A DNA stretch of 43,566 nucleotides, taken from assembly GCA_030530285.1 (NCBI GenBank), contig JAUMVD010000010.1:1-43566 (forward strand), in the 5' to 3' direction. The stretch comes from Bacillota bacterium (GTDB taxonomy: Bacteria > Bacillota > Clostridia > Peptostreptococcales > Anaerovoracaceae). Position numbers and translations under genes: made by a program. Under the pieces are notes generated by a model. That model was not told the DNA's origin. It ran no database searches and saw only the letters and a program-made list of their open reading frames with translations. Positions 1 to 9,519 of the stretch are shown here, one piece after another (position 1 is the stretch's first letter; the number at the start of each line of letters is the position of its first letter).

Positions 1-2
1 AA

Positions 3-248
3 GACTCCGGTACGATCACTTCAAACTTCTTCCCTTGGAACACTTGCGGCGCTACAATGAGATCATTCCTGGGCGTAAACAGCGCGTACATTCCATTTGC
101 TGTACTTAACTGGATCAACCCACTCATCTCAATGTTCTACGGCGTAACAGGACTGTTCATGCCAGAAATGACAGAGGAAGAATATCAGCACGTTCTCGAA
201 CAGAGAGAAGCTGACAAGAAGGCTGCAGAAGAAGCTGCAGAGGCATAA
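3..248 (+). CDS. nhaC: Na+/H+ antiporter NhaC family, C-terminal fragment
   Basis: This is the last 81 codons of a gene that starts left of the window. The open frame runs unbroken from base 3. The fragment contains PWNTCGA, followed by a run resembling the end of NhaC (LNWINPLISMFYG). In the NhaC family this PWNTCGA stretch lies near the last membrane segments of an inner-membrane sodium/proton antiporter. The protein ends in a charged, Ala/Glu/Lys-rich cytoplasmic tail of about 25 residues. A rho-independent terminator follows 40 bases after the stop. Family assignment rests on this short but characteristic end; substrate preference among NhaC-like exchangers, some of which exchange organic acids, cannot be judged from it. 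Confidence 0.8.
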   Translation, partial: DSGTITSNFFPWNTCGATMRSFLGVNSAYIPFAVLNWINPLISMFYGVTGLFMPEMTEEEYQHVLEQREADKKAAEEAAEA

Positions 249-287
249 GCCACTATTTTCTAAAATCAAGTATACGTATACACCAAC

Positions 288-316
288 AAAAGACGGCGCG
301 AAAGCGCCGTCTTTTA
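288..316 (+). terminator. Rho-independent terminator after nhaC
   Basis: A perfect 9-bp GC-rich stem (AGACGGCGC / GCGCCGTCT) closes a GAAA tetraloop, with an A-run before it and a T-run after it. The flanking A and T runs would extend the stem and could allow it to work in both directions. Confidence 0.9.
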
Positions 317-318
317 AT

Positions 319-347
319 TTGAAAATATACAACGTTTGTGTTACTAT
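319..347 (+). promoter_or_regulatory. Sigma-A promoter for the small membrane protein
   Basis: TTGAAA (319-324) and TACTAT (342-347) are separated by exactly 17 bases, shortly after the nhaC terminator and about 50 bases upstream of the start at 400. An octamer CAGTACGA occurs twice in the leader. Confidence 0.6.
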
Positions 348-399
348 GAGGCAGTACGAATGAGTCAGTACGACTATATCTTACCGGAGGAAATATATT

Positions 400-585
400 A
401 TGTCATTCAGAAACAACGGCCGTAAGCGTGACCCTAAATACCTGATCAGCGGCATTTTTATGCTTTTGATCGGGATCGTCTCCCTGCTGCTGGCTGCCAG
501 ATCGGGTTGGAAATTCTCCTGGACCGTTATCGGCGCAGTAGTCACCTTTCTCAGTATTCTTATGATAAAGAATGCCAACGAATAG
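400..585 (+). CDS. Small two-helix membrane protein
   Basis: A 61-residue protein with a basic N-terminus (residues 3-13 rich in Arg and Lys) and two hydrophobic stretches, about residues 15-31 and 38-55. It is probably a hairpin membrane protein with both ends in the cytoplasm. The ribosome site GGAGG lies nine bases upstream of the ATG, and a 17-spaced promoter is visible, so it is very probably expressed as its own unit. I do not recognise a family. It ends 29 bases from the convergent end of the CARF nuclease gene. Confidence 0.65.
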   Translation: MSFRNNGRKRDPKYLISGIFMLLIGIVSLLLAARSGWKFSWTVIGAVVTFLSILMIKNANE

Positions 586-614
586 ATGCTTCCAGTCAAG
601 CAGTCAGGCCGATG

Positions 615-1796
615 CTATTTGCCTGCCTTGATAATAATCCTGAGCCGTTCGGGCACAACGCCGGCTTCCATCTCTTCGCGGTCTATTACCGTGATGCCGA
701 GCTGAGCGGCCCTGTGCCTTGTGGCTGAATTACAGTATTCTGTAGTAGCGATGACCGCCTTGGCGCCTTTGCCGCCGAAGCGGTCTCTTAATATAGCGAG
801 CTCATTTAAGGCTTCTGTCTTGACCTCTGTGGCTTTGCAGCTGATGAACACCGGGATCACGCCTCTGCTCGCCACTACATCGATCTCATTGCTGACGCTG
901 TCCCGCTGGTGGCTGCCATCCCAGTCGACTACCGCTGAGCTCACCACATCGTGAAATACGCCTGCGTCAACACACATCTTATACATATACAGTTCCAGAA
1001 CGCTGCCTACATCTCTAAGCCAGGATCTGACCTGCAGATCCGTGAAATCAAACTCCACGGACTTACCGGATTCGATCCGGAGATTCTGTATAAACCCAAG
1101 CTGCTGCAGCTCATTCAGCAGCGACTCATCCGCCTTGATCCTGCTCCCGCGCTCGCCTTTCTGCACGTAATCCCCGCAGACGTGCAGTGTGATTTCTTCT
1201 TCCCTGCCCACCTGCGATATGCGCTGCAGGAATGTGATGGCGTCAGGCCATCTCCTCCTGCGTTTGAGAAAAATCTGAAAGAACCCTTCATATTTATCCA
1301 TATATCCGCTCAGCAGGGTATTATCGACGCGGCCCTCCCGCATCTGCCCTCCGGCCATCCGGAAGAACTCTTCGACTTTGTATTCCAGTTCGCATGGCAA
1401 GTCGTCCGCGAAGGAGGCATTGCTGATGTCATAGAACCGGTTCTTTTTTCTGGAGTACGTAAACACCGGCGTCCCCGTCTCCTGACAAAACATGCCCGCG
1501 GCAAAAAGCGCCGCGTCCGTGCCGCCGGTGATGTCCACCGTGCAGTCCTGATACTTGCCGGCAATCTGATGAAACTGATTGTATATCGTATCCGCCTTAT
1601 ACATGCTGCATTCGGCGAAATGCAGTCTGACATCCAGGCCCCTTGACGCAAAGAACCCTTTGAGTTTCTCCTGATACCGCCTGTTCTGTGCCACCTCCGC
1701 AGGGCAAAGATAAACGACATCCTCCGGTCTGAATGTTTCCGGTCCTATCACATTTTCGATCGCTCTCTCATCATATATCTCGATCAACGTTTTCAT
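615..1796 (-). CDS. CARF-domain PD-(D/E)XK nuclease-like protein (Card1/Can2, DUF1887-like)
   Basis: The N-terminal 140 or so residues look like a CARF (Rossmann) domain. The diagnostic stretch is DITGGTD at residues 88-94, matching the TGGT ligand loop of Can1/Can2/Card1. A middle part (about 150-260) probably includes a winged helix. The C-terminal part has a nuclease-like order: E268 in VLELY, then NEID (E304, D306) and ISCK (K321). In characterised relatives cyclic oligoadenylate made by a type III CRISPR complex binds CARF and switches on DNA/RNA nicking; that is family knowledge. Here the usual Glu of ExK is Ser319. The ATG at 1796 is chosen because GAGGAG sits six bases before it; a TTG at 1814, overlapping the U32 stop, is the alternative. 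It is the last gene of the glnS-U32 unit, with no cas gene or CRISPR array nearby. Confidence 0.8.
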   Translation of the reverse strand: MKTLIEIYDERAIENVIGPETFRPEDVVYLCPAEVAQNRRYQEKLKGFFASRGLDVRLHFAECSMYKADTIYNQFHQIAGKYQDCTVDITGGTDAALFAAGMFCQETGTPVFTYSRKKNRFYDISNASFADDLPCELEYKVEEFFRMAGGQMREGRVDNTLLSGYMDKYEGFFQIFLKRRRRWPDAITFLQRISQVGREEEITLHVCGDYVQKGERGSRIKADESLLNELQQLGFIQNLRIESGKSVEFDFTDLQVRSWLRDVGSVLELYMYKMCVDAGVFHDVVSSAVVDWDGSHQRDSVSNEIDVVASRGVIPVFISCKATEVKTEALNELAILRDRFGGKGAKAVIATTEYCNSATRHRAAQLGITVIDREEMEAGVVPERLRIIIKAGK

Positions 1797-1810
1797 GTTC
1801 AGCTCCTCAC

Positions 1811-3982
1811 TCAAAATAACAAGTACTTATCTTTAGAATACCACTCCAGCACTTCATGGCGCACGCCCTTTCTGTCTGTCAGGTATTTCATTTTCAGTGG
1901 ATGCTCCGTGATCATAAGCGGCACCCGGCGCATGATCTCCGGCTCGCGCAAAAGCCCTCCGTCCACATGCATGCCATCCATGCTGAGTTCATCCGAACCC
2001 GCGATGACTTCGACTCCCGCTTCTGCAAAGGCTTTCGCCGCCTGCTCATTGAATACGTTGAGGCCATAATCCCCGTATACTTTGATCCCCCTGCTCTGAA
2101 ACGCCTTGATCCATCCCAGATTTCCGCAGGCTATGCCGCAGTCTTTCACCGCATCCGCAATCTCATCGAAGTTGTCTTCGATGTATCGATCCAGGTTGCC
2201 TTTGCTCACATTCAGTATGTACGGCACTGCGTCCCGGCGGCTGCGATCCTCTCTCATGAAGCGCTCCAGCGGAATCAGTCTGAAGCGCTGATCCGCGCCC
2301 GGGCCGAAGTGATCCGCGCCCGGCTTCATATAATCTCCCGGCTTCAGCTCCGCTTCATGGAGTTTTTCTGCCTGCAGTATCTCTTCGACCTCAGCAGACG
2401 TCATCTCCATCCTGGACATCTCCCGCCGCTTTTCCATGAGGGCGCTCACCGCTTCTCTTCGCATGCTGTTGATGACGGAGACAGGGACCATAGGATCTCC
2501 CATAATCCGGATCTTGATTTCCCCCGCCTCGAAAGGTGTTCCACCGAGTTTTCCCAGCTGCGCGCGGAGCCTCTCGGGATCCGCTGATTTCTTCATGGCC
2601 CGTTCCAGTGTCCGGTCTCCTCTGACCGAGATCGTTTCCGCGGCCGTGCGGACGCTCAGCATCGGCGTCCCGCCTTCCGGCGCGGTCAGCTGCATATCCA
2701 GTACGTTCCTGCCGCGGCATCCGGCCGCTTCCTCGGTCGACATCCTCGCCTGTTCCAACAGGCGCCTGTCGGTGACCTTGCGAACTGGATCTCCCACCGA
2801 AACGTCACCTTTCAGATCGCCCACTCTCATGCGGCCCGCCGGAAGTTCCTCCGCATAGGTGATGATATTGCCGGTCTGAGGCAGCTCTATGCCGTCTCCG
2901 GCAATCAAAGGCGCCGCCTCGCTTCCGTTGACATCTATGTCTATGAGTTTGCGGCCTGACGAAGCGCCTTTGCCCGCGGCGGCCCTGACGGCAGTCACCT
3001 TGCCGGCATACAGTCCGGTGTTTTTAGGACTGGTGCCGGACAAAAGCTCCGCCCCCGGATCACCGTGCAGATAACCTTCGGTGAAACCGCCTCGGTTAAA
3101 GATCTGCCGCAGGATTTTCATGTCCGCTTCATCCACGGAATAGTCTTCTATGTTTCCCAGTGCGGCGTAACGATCCAGATACTTTCTGTACATGCCCGTT
3201 ACCACCGCCACATATTCGGGGCTTTTGAGCCTTCCCTCGATCTTAAATGAGTCCACCCCGGCCTGACAAAGCGCCGTAATGTCTCCGATGAGACAGAGAT
3301 CTTTCGGGCTCAGGGCGTAGCTTTGGCGTCCCGCATCATCTGCGTACATCAGCCGGCATGGCTGGGCGCAAAGCCCCCGGTTGCCGGATCTGGCGCCGTT
3401 TCCTCCGGCGCTGCCCGCGCCGCCAAGCAGCCTGCTCATCTGACACTGCCCCGAGTAACACATGCACAGCGCGCCGTGGACAAACACTTCCACTTCCATA
3501 TCACGCGCATGACACGTCTTGGCCAAATCCTTGATTTCACTTAAGGTCAGTTCCCTGGCCGGCACGATGCGCCTGTATCCCAGATCCTGCGCCATTTCCG
3601 CGCCCCACCGGTTATACACCGTTCCCTGTGTCGAAAGATGCATGTGCATGCCGGGCAGATAGTTGTGAATCAGCCTGGCGATGCCCGCATCCTGTATGAT
3701 CAGCCCGTCTGCTCCCATGTTCCACAGCTCCGCCGCATAGGCGAAGGCCTTTGGGAGCTCCCGGTCTTTGATCAGGGTATTCAGCGTTACGTAAACTTTG
3801 ACCTTGCGCTCATGGGCGAAATCGATGGCCCCGCGCATATCGCCACTTCCGAAATTGTCCGCCTTCATCCGCGCATTAAAAAGAGCGCCGCCTAAATAGA
3901 CGGCGTCTGCTCCATTGTTTATGGCTGCTTTTAGTTGCTGCCACCCGCTGGCGGGCGCCAGAAGTTCGGGTATCTTTCTCAT
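1811..3982 (-). CDS. Peptidase U32 family protein with C-terminal extension (RlhA/YrrO-like)
   Basis: A 723-residue protein. The U32 signature E-x-F-x2-G-A-L-C-x4-G-x-C-x-M-S is at about residues 165-183 (C173, C180), and a second pair of cysteines is in RGLCAQPC (C205, C209). In the family these four cysteines are thought to hold an iron-sulfur cluster. Characterised U32 proteins modify tRNA or 23S rRNA (TrhP, RlhA) or act with UbiU/V, so an RNA hydroxylation role is likelier than proteolysis. The long C-terminal half resembles the DUF3656 type. Between the two cysteine pairs is an unusual [12 protein letters not shown] insert that I would not expect in this conserved loop. The gene overlaps glnS by ATGA and is followed by the CARF nuclease. 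Confidence 0.85.
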   Translation of the reverse strand: MRKIPELLAPASGWQQLKAAINNGADAVYLGGALFNARMKADNFGSGDMRGAIDFAHERKVKVYVTLNTLIKDRELPKAFAYAAELWNMGADGLIIQDAGIARLIHNYLPGMHMHLSTQGTVYNRWGAEMAQDLGYRRIVPARELTLSEIKDLAKTCHARDMEVEVFVHGALCMCYSGQCQMSRLLGGAGSAGGNGARSGNRGLCAQPCRLMYADDAGRQSYALSPKDLCLIGDITALCQAGVDSFKIEGRLKSPEYVAVVTGMYRKYLDRYAALGNIEDYSVDEADMKILRQIFNRGGFTEGYLHGDPGAELLSGTSPKNTGLYAGKVTAVRAAAGKGASSGRKLIDIDVNGSEAAPLIAGDGIELPQTGNIITYAEELPAGRMRVGDLKGDVSVGDPVRKVTDRRLLEQARMSTEEAAGCRGRNVLDMQLTAPEGGTPMLSVRTAAETISVRGDRTLERAMKKSADPERLRAQLGKLGGTPFEAGEIKIRIMGDPMVPVSVINSMRREAVSALMEKRREMSRMEMTSAEVEEILQAEKLHEAELKPGDYMKPGADHFGPGADQRFRLIPLERFMREDRSRRDAVPYILNVSKGNLDRYIEDNFDEIADAVKDCGIACGNLGWIKAFQSRGIKVYGDYGLNVFNEQAAKAFAEAGVEVIAGSDELSMDGMHVDGGLLREPEIMRRVPLMITEHPLKMKYLTDRKGVRHEVLEWYSKDKYLLF

Positions 3983-5634
3983 TTCTTTACTTTGAAGGAT
4001 GACTTGAGTCCAACGATCTTATTGAATACTTTCTCTTCGTGATCATCACCGTTCAGCCCGCTGTCCGCAATGTAGTAGCCTTTGCGGAAGAACTGGAATC
4101 TCTCGCCCGGCTTTGCTTCAGCCAGCGCCGGTTCCGCATAACCCCAGGTATCCTGCAGCGAGTCAGGATTCAGCTGCATCTCGCCATTCTCATCCTCGAT
4201 CATGAGATAATCATAATTTCTGATTCTGATTTTGACGGCGGTAGCCGCGTCGATCCAGTGGATCGTGCCCTTGACCTTGCGATTGGCGCCTTCCGTGCCG
4301 CTCTTCGTATCCGGGTCATATGTGCAAAGCAGCTTATCGATGCTTCCGTCTTCGTTCTTGACCACTTCATTGCAGGTCAGGAAATACGCGCCCTTGAAAC
4401 GGACTTCGTTTCCAGGGAACAGTCTGAAATATTTCTTCGCCGGAACTTCCATGAAATCGTCTCCGTCCACCCACAGTTCTCTGCTGAACGGAACGAGGCG
4501 GTTGCCCATCTCCGGAACTTCGCGGTTGTTCTCGATTTCCATTTCTTCGGTCATGTCTTCAGGGTAGTTGGTGATCACGACCTTGATCGGATTCTCTACC
4601 ACATTTCTGTTCTCGACCTTCGTCTTCAGGTCGTCACGCACGCAGGACTCCAGCAGCGCCACATCGACGGTGGAGTTGGCCTTGGCGACGCCGATTCTCT
4701 CGCAAAAGTCTCTCACCGCCTCCGGCGTATATCCTCTCCTCCTGATGCCTGCTATGGTCGGCATTCTCGGATCATCCCATCCGTCTACCTGTCCCTCATC
4801 TACGAGGGCTTTGAGGTATCTCTTTGACATGATGGTGTTGGTGATATTCAATCTGGCAAACTCGATCTGCTGCGGCGGAGTCGGCCACTTGCCCACAGCC
4901 TGCAGAACCCAGTCGTACAGAGGTCTGTGATCCTCAAACTCCAGAGTGCAGATGGAGTGCGTGATTCCTTCGATGGCGTCTTCGATCGGATGCGCGAAAT
5001 CATACATCGGATAAATGCACCACTTGTCTCCCGTGTTGTGGTGGGAAGCGTGAGCGATTCTGTAGATGACAGGATCTCTCATATTGATATTCGGCGATGC
5101 CATATCGATCTTCGCCCTGAGGACCTTCTCGCCGTCGGCGTATTTGCCTTCCCTCATCTCCTCAAATAGTTTCAGGTTTTCTTCTACGCTTCTGTTTCTG
5201 TACGGTGATTCCTTGCCCGGTTCTGTCAGGGTTCCTCTGTTGGCTTTGATCTCTTCCGCGGAAAAATCGCACACATACGCCAGCCCCTTCTTGATCAGAG
5301 TGACGGCGCAGTCGTACATTTCATCAAAATAGTCCGAAGCCCAAAGCCTTTTTGCCCACTGAAAGCCCAGCCATTTAACATCCGCTTCTATGGAATCTAC
5401 ATACTCGGTGTCCTCTTTGACAGGATTCGTGTCATCATATCTCAGATTGCATCCACCACCATACTTGATGGCCGTCATGAAGTTCAGGCATATGGACTTG
5501 GCGTGTCCGATATGCAGATATCCGTTTGGCTCCGGTGGAAACCTGGTCAGGACTTTGTCTCCGTATTTCTGGTTTTTCAGATCCTTATCAATAATATCGT
5601 GAATAAAGTTGGTCATTTCGATTACTTCTGCCAT
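3979..5634 (-). CDS. glnS: Glutaminyl-tRNA synthetase
   Basis: A 551-residue class I aminoacyl-tRNA synthetase that charges tRNA-Gln with glutamine. [13 protein letters not shown] contains the HIGH motif at residues 41-44, and IMSKR (about 268-272) is the KMSKS equivalent of GlnRS. The rest follows the bacterial GlnRS plan, with a C-terminal beta-barrel anticodon domain. Length matches the family (about 550). The ATG at 5634 has AAGGAG six bases upstream. It is the first gene of a three-gene unit with the U32 protein and the CARF nuclease. Many Clostridia use the GatCAB route instead, so a true GlnRS is moderately informative about lineage. Confidence 0.95.
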   Translation of the reverse strand: MAEVIEMTNFIHDIIDKDLKNQKYGDKVLTRFPPEPNGYLHIGHAKSICLNFMTAIKYGGGCNLRYDDTNPVKEDTEYVDSIEADVKWLGFQWAKRLWASDYFDEMYDCAVTLIKKGLAYVCDFSAEEIKANRGTLTEPGKESPYRNRSVEENLKLFEEMREGKYADGEKVLRAKIDMASPNINMRDPVIYRIAHASHHNTGDKWCIYPMYDFAHPIEDAIEGITHSICTLEFEDHRPLYDWVLQAVGKWPTPPQQIEFARLNITNTIMSKRYLKALVDEGQVDGWDDPRMPTIAGIRRRGYTPEAVRDFCERIGVAKANSTVDVALLESCVRDDLKTKVENRNVVENPIKVVITNYPEDMTEEMEIENNREVPEMGNRLVPFSRELWVDGDDFMEVPAKKYFRLFPGNEVRFKGAYFLTCNEVVKNEDGSIDKLLCTYDPDTKSGTEGANRKVKGTIHWIDAATAVKIRIRNYDYLMIEDENGEMQLNPDSLQDTWGYAEPALAEAKPGERFQFFRKGYYIADSGLNGDDHEEKVFNKIVGLKSSFKVKK

Positions 5635-5675
5635 TTCCCGCTCCTTCGAAGTTTGATACTAAAAATACGTTGTTT

Positions 5676-5686
5676 ATTATACCACA
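5676..5686 (-). promoter_or_regulatory. Extended -10 promoter for glnS unit
   Basis: On the minus strand TGTGG immediately precedes TATAAT (5681-5676), giving a TGn extended -10, 41 bases before the glnS ATG. There is no convincing -35. The same TGTGGTAtAAT string occurs in front of iorA and, with one change, in front of the dehydrogenase at 25846. Confidence 0.6.
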
Positions 5687-5690
5687 TGAT

Positions 5691-6938
5691 TTATCGTTGT
5701 TGGTCGATTAGTTTGGATTCCTTCATCTTTGCCGCTATCGGTATCTCGATGACCGTCAGAATCACGATGCCGATCATCGGAATAACGACGGAACCTGACG
5801 CTCCGCTGACTGCCTCAAACAGCAAGACGAACAGCACTCCCGAAATCTGCCCCATCAGCAGAATCATCCCCAGAGAAGTGCCTTCCTGCGCGGGATACGC
5901 CACTTCCGAGCTGTGCTGGAACAGTATCGGCGCCACGCCCATGATGGAAAATCCGGCAACTGCCGCAATCACCACCAGCAGCGGAAAACTCTTCACGAAG
6001 GTCAGTCCCAGATACAGCGGCACCAAAAGCGCCACAGCGGTCACCAGGAATTTGATTCTAACGCCGACTTTATCCGAAATGATCGGCAGTACGACAGCGC
6101 CGATTACGCCTGCTACTACAAAGGCCGCGCCTATGATGCCGGCTTCGGCAGAGGTGATGCCCCGAGGCATAAGGATCGATTCGATCAGCGTCAGGATCGT
6201 GTTGAATATTCCTATGGAGATGAACGCCGCCGCCAGCGCCAGCAGATAGCCTTTGTTCCGCAGCAGCGCCATAATCGCGGACAGGCTGAACTTCTCTCTC
6301 TCATATGCCGGGCCCGGAGGCGGTACCGCCGGTTTTTCGCGGATAAAGATCAAAACGCACAGCATCGCTATGATGCCGATCACGGCAAATACGAACAGCA
6401 TTTTCTGCACGCCCAGAGACTCCACCAGAATCGGCGACAACACCATCGGGATCGCGAATCCGGCGTACTGGGCCATGGTCAGCAGCCCGTCAGCTGTCGC
6501 CCTCTCTTCAAACGGGAACCAGTTGGCCGCTGCCTTTGTTGTAATATTGAGAAGGAAAGGCTGTCCGGCCGCCACCAGAAACTGGGAAACCGCCACGGCA
6601 GCAAAGTGCCCGGCAAAGGCGGCTCTCGTAAATCCGAATATCCCCGTCAGCAGCGCGCCGATCACCAGCGATCTTCTGAATCCGAACCTGTCAATGACAT
6701 AGGAGGCAGGGAAACAGAATATGATGAACATGATCATATAGCTGGTGGCAAGCATATCTACAGCAAATCCGCTGACGCCGTAGTGCTCCGCTATGATGCT
6801 GGCGATGGGCGAAAAAGTCAGCCACATCATTTCCGTTGCGATGATAATCGGGATCGCCGTGATGAGTATGACCCACCTGTAAGGTGAAACGTTTTCCTTT
6901 TTCACTGTTTTATCCTTTTCTTGTTTTATCTGAATCAA
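5691..6938 (-). CDS. MFS transporter
   Basis: A 415-residue protein with about twelve hydrophobic segments, a basic cytoplasmic loop after helix 2 (DRFGFRRS, the MFS loop 2-3 motif) and a long central loop. It is an inner-membrane secondary transporter; the general look is closest to the FLVCR/DIRC2-like and organic-solute MFS groups, but the substrate is not readable. The likely start is TTG at 6938, which overlaps the TGA of the kinase gene (TTGA); no better ATG lies near the N-terminus. It is the last gene of the eight-gene operon, so it probably imports the compound acted on by the kinase and aldolase, or exports an end product. Confidence 0.85.
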   Translation of the reverse strand: MIQIKQEKDKTVKKENVSPYRWVILITAIPIIIATEMMWLTFSPIASIIAEHYGVSGFAVDMLATSYMIMFIIFCFPASYVIDRFGFRRSLVIGALLTGIFGFTRAAFAGHFAAVAVSQFLVAAGQPFLLNITTKAAANWFPFEERATADGLLTMAQYAGFAIPMVLSPILVESLGVQKMLFVFAVIGIIAMLCVLIFIREKPAVPPPGPAYEREKFSLSAIMALLRNKGYLLALAAAFISIGIFNTILTLIESILMPRGITSAEAGIIGAAFVVAGVIGAVVLPIISDKVGVRIKFLVTAVALLVPLYLGLTFVKSFPLLVVIAAVAGFSIMGVAPILFQHSSEVAYPAQEGTSLGMILLMGQISGVLFVLLFEAVSGASGSVVIPMIGIVILTVIEIPIAAKMKESKLIDQQR

Positions 6939-8530
6939 TACTCAGCGATAGCGCTGAAACTCTTTTTGTTTCTGAAGTAAATGCTCTTGAATGTTTCAAA
7001 CAGCTTCTCATACACAGCTGTCTTGGCCTTATCGGGGATAAACGTCCTGTCGACCTTGACCATGGTTTTCACAGCCTTCAGGCTGTCGATCTCTCCGAGA
7101 CCCACCGCTGCCAAAGCAGCCGCGCCTACTGTCCCCGTATTCTGCGGTTCTTCCGGGACCTGTATCACTTTGCCCAGAACATCCGCCATGATCTGGCATG
7201 TCTGATCCGACAGAGCGCCTCCCCCTGCAAATCTGACCACATCGGAGGATTGAACCAGCTTATCCATGGCGATCAGCTGCCATTTCAGGTGCATGCACAC
7301 GCCTTCTATCACGGCATGGTACATGTCTGCCGACGTATTCTCCATCCCCAGACCGAAGAACACACCTCTGGCATTGGGATCTTCGAAAGGACACCGGTTG
7401 CCGTGAAGCCATGGGGTGAATATGACGCCGTGGCTCCCCGGAGGGATCTCTGCGATTTTATCCATGATGAACCCGTACATGTTGACCCGCTTCGCCTCGA
7501 TGTCCTCGGCATAGGTCACCTCGCTGAACAGATCGATGTCATCCATGATAAGATGATCTTTGGCCCACTCGAAGCATTTGCCGGCGGTTTCCAGCTCCGC
7601 GAAGCAATTGTAGGAATCGCTCTGCACGCCCACAGTGGACGCGATCATGCTCCTGACGTCCAGCTTCTGCGTATCGATGACGGTGGATACCCAGCCGGAT
7701 GTTCCCACGTAGATATGGGTGTCTCCGACTTCCACAGACCCTGCTCCCAGGCCGATGAGCGACGCGTCTCCGCCTCCCGAAAATACCGCTGTGCCGCATA
7801 GCAGCCCCAGTTCATCCGCGGCCTTTTCGGTCAGTCCTCCCACAGGCTCCGTACTGGAAACGATTTCCGGCATGTGTTCGATATTCACACCAAAGGCGTC
7901 GCAAAGCTCTTTGCTGAAACAGTCCCTGCCGGGACGCGTATCGTACAGCAGCGTGCTGAACGCGCTGTCTCTGGACATGGTGAACCTGCCGCTGGCCCTG
8001 CAGACCAGATAATCCTTCACATCCAGCCACTTGTATGTTCTGGCCATGTTTTCGGGTTCGTTATCCGCCACCCATCTGTATTTCCACACCGGGTCTTTGA
8101 CGCTGGCCGATACCGCGCCTGTGATCTTCAGGGACATCCGCAGCTTAGCGGCGTTCATCCCCGCGACTTTGGGGCCTGACTGCAAGCCTTTTTTGATCTG
8201 CTCTACCCCGCGGTTATCCATGTAGCTCATGGCTTTTCTGACGGGCTGTCCGTCCTGATCCACTAATACCAGACCCTGCATTTGCGCGCAGAATGACAGT
8301 CCTTTGATGTCTTCTTTGGTGATGCCCGTCTTGTCCAGTATCCGCCTGGTGGTGGTGCACATCGCATCCCACCACTGATCGGGATCCTGCTCCACTCCGC
8401 CGTTATCCAGAACGCAGAGCTCGTATTCCGCCATTTCTCCGTGGAGCAGCCGTATGCCGCTGTCTGTCGACACATCGAACAGGCAGCTTTTTAGTCCTGT
8501 TGAGCCCACATCATAGGCGATGATATACAT
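6935..8530 (-). CDS. FGGY-family carbohydrate kinase (xylulokinase-like)
   Basis: A 531-residue kinase of the ASKHA fold. The N-terminal phosphate loop is DVGSTGLKSCLFD (residues 6-18), the C-terminal ATP site includes RFAGGGALSDQTCQIMAD, and a central SGGGDAS and GTSGWV lie between them. FGGY kinases phosphorylate sugars, polyols or related compounds; the order of motifs is closest to xylulose kinases, but substrate cannot be read. Length is typical (about 500-530). It starts one base inside the aldolase stop (TAATG), with GAGGAAT as ribosome site, so it is translationally coupled. A phosphorylated product would be a natural substrate for the adjacent class II aldolase. Confidence 0.85.
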   Translation of the reverse strand: MYIIAYDVGSTGLKSCLFDVSTDSGIRLLHGEMAEYELCVLDNGGVEQDPDQWWDAMCTTTRRILDKTGITKEDIKGLSFCAQMQGLVLVDQDGQPVRKAMSYMDNRGVEQIKKGLQSGPKVAGMNAAKLRMSLKITGAVSASVKDPVWKYRWVADNEPENMARTYKWLDVKDYLVCRASGRFTMSRDSAFSTLLYDTRPGRDCFSKELCDAFGVNIEHMPEIVSSTEPVGGLTEKAADELGLLCGTAVFSGGGDASLIGLGAGSVEVGDTHIYVGTSGWVSTVIDTQKLDVRSMIASTVGVQSDSYNCFAELETAGKCFEWAKDHLIMDDIDLFSEVTYAEDIEAKRVNMYGFIMDKIAEIPPGSHGVIFTPWLHGNRCPFEDPNARGVFFGLGMENTSADMYHAVIEGVCMHLKWQLIAMDKLVQSSDVVRFAGGGALSDQTCQIMADVLGKVIQVPEEPQNTGTVGAAALAAVGLGEIDSLKAVKTMVKVDRTFIPDKAKTAVYEKLFETFKSIYFRNKKSFSAIAEY

Positions 8531-9516
8531 TATTCCTCACTGTCTTCCTCTGCGTCAGCGTTCTTGAGACGCGAATATTTCTGCAGATAGAACTGCCTCA
8601 TGAAGATACTCTCATATCGGCCGATCGGTCTGCATCCTATTCCCGCCAGAGCCGCTCTGCAGTTTTTTTCTATGATCATGCTCAACGCCACTTTGTCTTC
8701 GTCGTTTGCGGCGTTGCACATGGCGCCTCTGCCTCTTACGAGAATTGGCGTATTGGACTCCATTGCGCTGGCGATCACATCTTCGATATCGCCCTTATCT
8801 TCGTAAACCGTCAGCTGCGGTCCTACCATTTGCGCGAAATCATCCAGGTAGGCAGGAAGCACGTCCTTGTGCTCCAGATACTTCATGACGACGGAGGAAT
8901 CATTCCATTCCTGACGGAAGTGGTCTTCTTCACCGTCCCACGGGTCGATGCCCATGAAATCCAGGAACTTGCCGCAAGCCTCTTCCAGATTCTTCACGCG
9001 CTCGAAGGCTTCTTCATAATTCCTGCCGTAGCATACGGCTCCATGATTGCTCATGATGACAGCGTTGCCGATGGAGTCGATGACCGCTTCACCCACCTTA
9101 TCTGAAACTTTGGAGGTGCTTGGCAGACCGTATTCGGAACAGAGAACGAATTCGCCGAGACCCGGATAGGACTTGTCAAACTTGATCCTCTTCAGGTTCA
9201 TGGCCGAAACTGCCGACGCGTTATGCTGGTGCGTATGGATGATGAATTTCACATCGTCCTTCAGTCTGTAAATCTCTCTGTGCACGCGCTTTTCCGAGGA
9301 AGGTTTCACGTCGCCTTCATAGCTCAGTGTTGCCATATCCAGCTCGATGACCTCATCTTCTGTGAGCTTGTCATAATCGCGGCCGCTGGCGCTGATCACA
9401 AAGTGCTCGTCATCGGTCTTGCAGCTGACATTGCCCCATGTTCTGGCGATGAGCCCTGTTTCCAGCAGTTCCTTGCCTGCGCGTATGACCTGCTTCTTGG
9501 CATCTGTAATGTTCAT
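8530..9516 (-). CDS. Class II aldolase/adducin family protein with extra C-terminal domain
   Basis: Residues 1-190 form a standard zinc class II aldolase domain: an N-terminal GNVSCK phosphate loop, an acidic residue E75, HTHQH (H94, H96) and SNHGAV (H158), the metal ligands of L-fuculose-phosphate aldolase-like enzymes. It should cleave a phosphorylated hydroxy-acid or ketose to a C2 or C3 fragment plus aldehyde. The protein is 328 residues, whereas most relatives have about 215. The extra 130 residues include PILVRGRGAMCN followed by a helix-rich tail that resembles the end of the same domain without its histidine, suggesting a degenerate partial duplication. It lies 3 bases after the class III aminotransferase ends upstream in the operon. 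Confidence 0.82.
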   Translation of the reverse strand: MNITDAKKQVIRAGKELLETGLIARTWGNVSCKTDDEHFVISASGRDYDKLTEDEVIELDMATLSYEGDVKPSSEKRVHREIYRLKDDVKFIIHTHQHNASAVSAMNLKRIKFDKSYPGLGEFVLCSEYGLPSTSKVSDKVGEAVIDSIGNAVIMSNHGAVCYGRNYEEAFERVKNLEEACGKFLDFMGIDPWDGEEDHFRQEWNDSSVVMKYLEHKDVLPAYLDDFAQMVGPQLTVYEDKGDIEDVIASAMESNTPILVRGRGAMCNAANDEDKVALSMIIEKNCRAALAGIGCRPIGRYESIFMRQFYLQKYSRLKNADAEEDSEE

Positions 9517-9519
9517 TTT

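Noticed and set aside
951..1646. 231-residue plus-strand frame opposite the CARF gene
   Set aside because: Shadow of the minus-strand gene; no recognisable motif or ribosome site.
5913..6887. 324-residue plus-strand frame opposite the MFS gene
   Set aside because: Composition rich in Arg, His and Asp is typical of antisense reading; no ribosome site, no domain; the MFS frame is clearly coding.
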